From Archaeoglobaceae archaeon (GTDB taxonomy: Archaea > Halobacteriota > Archaeoglobi > Archaeoglobales > Archaeoglobaceae): DNA of 6,669 bases. The position numbers and the translations under genes were made by a program. The stretch covers positions 1-6,669 of the forward strand of contig JALVYA010000214.1 in NCBI GenBank assembly GCA_027038095.1. Direction: 5' to 3'. Positions 5,894 through 6,669 of the stretch are shown here, piece by piece. Position 1 is the stretch's first letter. Every line of letters starts with the position of its first letter. The notes below the pieces were generated by a model, which saw nothing but the letters and a program-made list of their open reading frames with translations, was not told where the DNA came from and did not search any database.

Positions 5894-5908
5894 AAAAAAC
5901 TGAAAAAA
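5894..5908 (-). terminator. Double oligo-T tract, probable archaeal terminator for the minus-strand genes
   Basis: Read on the minus strand, this is TTTTTTCAGTTTTTT, two runs of six T, starting about 38 bases after the stop of the membrane-protein gene. Archaeal RNA polymerase terminates at oligo-T tracts without needing a stem. The rest of the 72-bp gap (5875-5946) shows no gene. I see no comparable T tract for the plus-strand operon within the gap. Confidence 0.6.
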
Positions 5909-5946
5909 GCTGAACAGAACACCAGCTGAACGCCAAATTCGATAAC

Positions 5947-6417
5947 CTAGATTTGACGGTTTAAAACTGATAAAAACCCTTCAGCATCTCTGACACCAAA
6001 AACGTAGTTTCTTTCAGCTTTAAGCATGACGAGGTCTCTTCTCTTTCTTGAGTAAACGAGAGCAGTCTCTCCGTTAACGATGAACACGCCGTACCACCCG
6101 AAAAGGCCCGCTGTGCCAATTAAAAGCCCTCTGTCAAGCTTTTCCACCATTTCAACTTCCTTAACTCTGCACCTTATGCGAGTGCTGCCGAGAACTCTGT
6201 TCACCTTTATGAGGTTGCCGTCCGCTGAATTGTTTTCGACCTCAACCGATGTCGGCATCATCAGAAAGAGAAGCATTACCGCAAGAGCAAGGAAGGTGAA
6301 AAGCAGGGTCTCTCTGTATCCAGATTTCAGACAGTAAACGCCGAAAGTGGCCAACAGGAACAGGCCTGCTGCCGTAATTTTCTTCGTGCTCCCGTCGAAG
6401 TCGAGTTCGAACTTCAT
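5947..6417 (-). CDS. Two-helix membrane protein with probable bacterial-PH-like domain
   Basis: The product is 156 residues. A short charged start precedes two membrane helices at about 14-30 and 36-54, joined by a short loop (KSGYRE), as a hairpin that leaves the rest on the cytoplasmic side. Residues about 56-156 look like a compact beta domain ending in a helix. The arginine-rich strand TRIRCRVKEVEMVEKL, the glycine-rich GTAGLFGWYGVF turn, and VYSRKRRDLVML leading to a final DAEGFLSVL helix resemble membrane-anchored bacterial PH domains (PH-like DUFs), which often have this helix-hairpin-plus-domain plan. The assignment is by pattern only. The ATG at 6417 follows the cofC stop by 4 bp, with GGGATGA overlapping that stop as a weak ribosome binding site, so the two genes are probably co-transcribed and coupled. 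Whether it has anything to do with F420 is unknown. Confidence 0.82.
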   Translation of the reverse strand: MKFELDFDGSTKKITAAGLFLLATFGVYCLKSGYRETLLFTFLALAVMLLFLMMPTSVEVENNSADGNLIKVNRVLGSTRIRCRVKEVEMVEKLDRGLLIGTAGLFGWYGVFIVNGETALVYSRKRRDLVMLKAERNYVFGVRDAEGFLSVLNRQI

Positions 6418-6421
6418 GGTT

Positions 6422-6669
6422 TCATCCCGTGAATATTCTCACGAGCCTTGGATTTTTCTCCAAAACGACTCTGAATCCGAGTTTTTTTAAGTACTTACCT
6501 GTGTTCGAATCCGGAGCGTGAAGCAAAACCTCAAGCAGATCATCGGGAGTGTCAACATCACAGCCCGCAAAGAAAGAGTCGAAGATTCTGAGCTTTAAAT
6601 TCATGAATCTGGCCGTGCTGACGTGTTTGACGAAGCTACCGTAGTGGTAACTCGTCCTGAAAGGCTTTC
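6422..6669 (-). CDS. cofC: 2-phospho-L-lactate guanylyltransferase CofC, C-terminal part (5' end outside window)
   Basis: The frame stays open to the window edge. Beyond the in-frame ATG at 6604 it continues for 21 more codons (KPFRTSYHYGSFVKHVSTAR), so that ATG is internal and 81 C-terminal residues are visible. 'YGSFxxH' followed by CDVDTPDDLLEVLLHAP and a closing YLKKLGFRV segment matches the end of the CofC family, a MobA-like nucleotidyltransferase. In that family the acidic DVDTPxDL motif follows the active-site domain. The enzyme joins 2-phospho-L-lactate to GTP to give lactyl-diphospho-guanosine, the donor used by CofD in coenzyme F420 synthesis, in the cytoplasm. F420 is central to methanogens and Archaeoglobi, which agrees with the proposed host. 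The main alternative is another MobA-like guanylyl or cytidylyltransferase with the same fold. Confidence 0.85.
   Translation of the reverse strand, partial: KPFRTSYHYGSFVKHVSTARFMNLKLRIFDSFFAGCDVDTPDDLLEVLLHAPDSNTGKYLKKLGFRVVLEKNPRLVRIFTG

Noticed and set aside
5908..5927. Small hairpin AGCTG...CAGCT in the convergent gap
   Set aside because: A 5-bp stem with a 10-base loop is not more than chance. The nearby oligo-T runs are a better termination signal.
5687..5929. 80-codon frame on the plus strand
   Set aside because: It overlaps the conserved C-terminal half of the DUF123 gene in another frame and has no motif or ribosome binding site.
6080..6337. 85-codon frame on the plus strand
   Set aside because: It is antisense to the two-helix membrane protein and of Ser/Thr/Arg-rich shadow composition.

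Overview
The window looks archaeal and most resembles a euryarchaeon of the Archaeoglobi (Archaeoglobus/Geoglobus/Ferroglobus type). This is inferred from gene content and style: archaeal class III (pilin-like) signal sequences, a haloarchaeal-type family of GGVW/SPP surface proteins, a DUF123 GIY-YIG-like protein, the C-terminus of the coenzyme F420 enzyme CofC, strong GGAGGTGAT ribosome binding sites, and moderate GC with many AGG/ATA codons. The genus cannot be fixed by eye.

Plus strand, 1-5874: a tightly packed operon of seven genes whose beginning lies outside the window. Six of them look like components of a type IV pilus-like surface structure. In order they are: the C-terminal part of a pilin-family surface protein (1-628); a small pilin-like protein starting at TTG (644-1192); a GQ-type small membrane-anchored protein (1180-1590); a 795-residue pilin-anchored PKD-VWA protein (1562-3949); and two paralogous GGVW-family pilins (3960-4661 and 4673-5491). 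The seventh gene, a DUF123 GIY-YIG-like protein (5491-5874), is joined to the last pilin by a TGATG overlap. Gaps are at most 15 bp, several genes overlap, and no convincing promoter is seen inside the window. In haloarchaea, genes of these families sit beside a secretion ATPase and a TadC-like membrane protein, so the assembly machinery probably lies just upstream (inference).

Centre of interest: the large protein at 1562-3949. A pilin-like N-terminus is followed by a PKD-like domain. A VWA domain with a complete MIDAS metal site comes next, interrupted right after its DASGS loop by about 200 residues that seem to hold two diverged beta-sandwich repeats. A C-terminal DUF11-like beta domain ends the protein. 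It is a plausible pilus-tip adhesin, architecturally comparable to Gram-positive tip pilins that also carry insertions beside the MIDAS.

Minus strand, 5947-6669: two genes run towards the operon. The 3' part of cofC (2-phospho-L-lactate guanylyltransferase, F420 biosynthesis) is followed after 4 bp by a small two-helix membrane protein with a probable bacterial-PH-like domain. The 72-bp convergent gap (5875-5946) holds a double oligo-T tract that probably terminates the minus-strand transcript. No tRNA, rRNA, CRISPR, insertion sequence or origin was seen.
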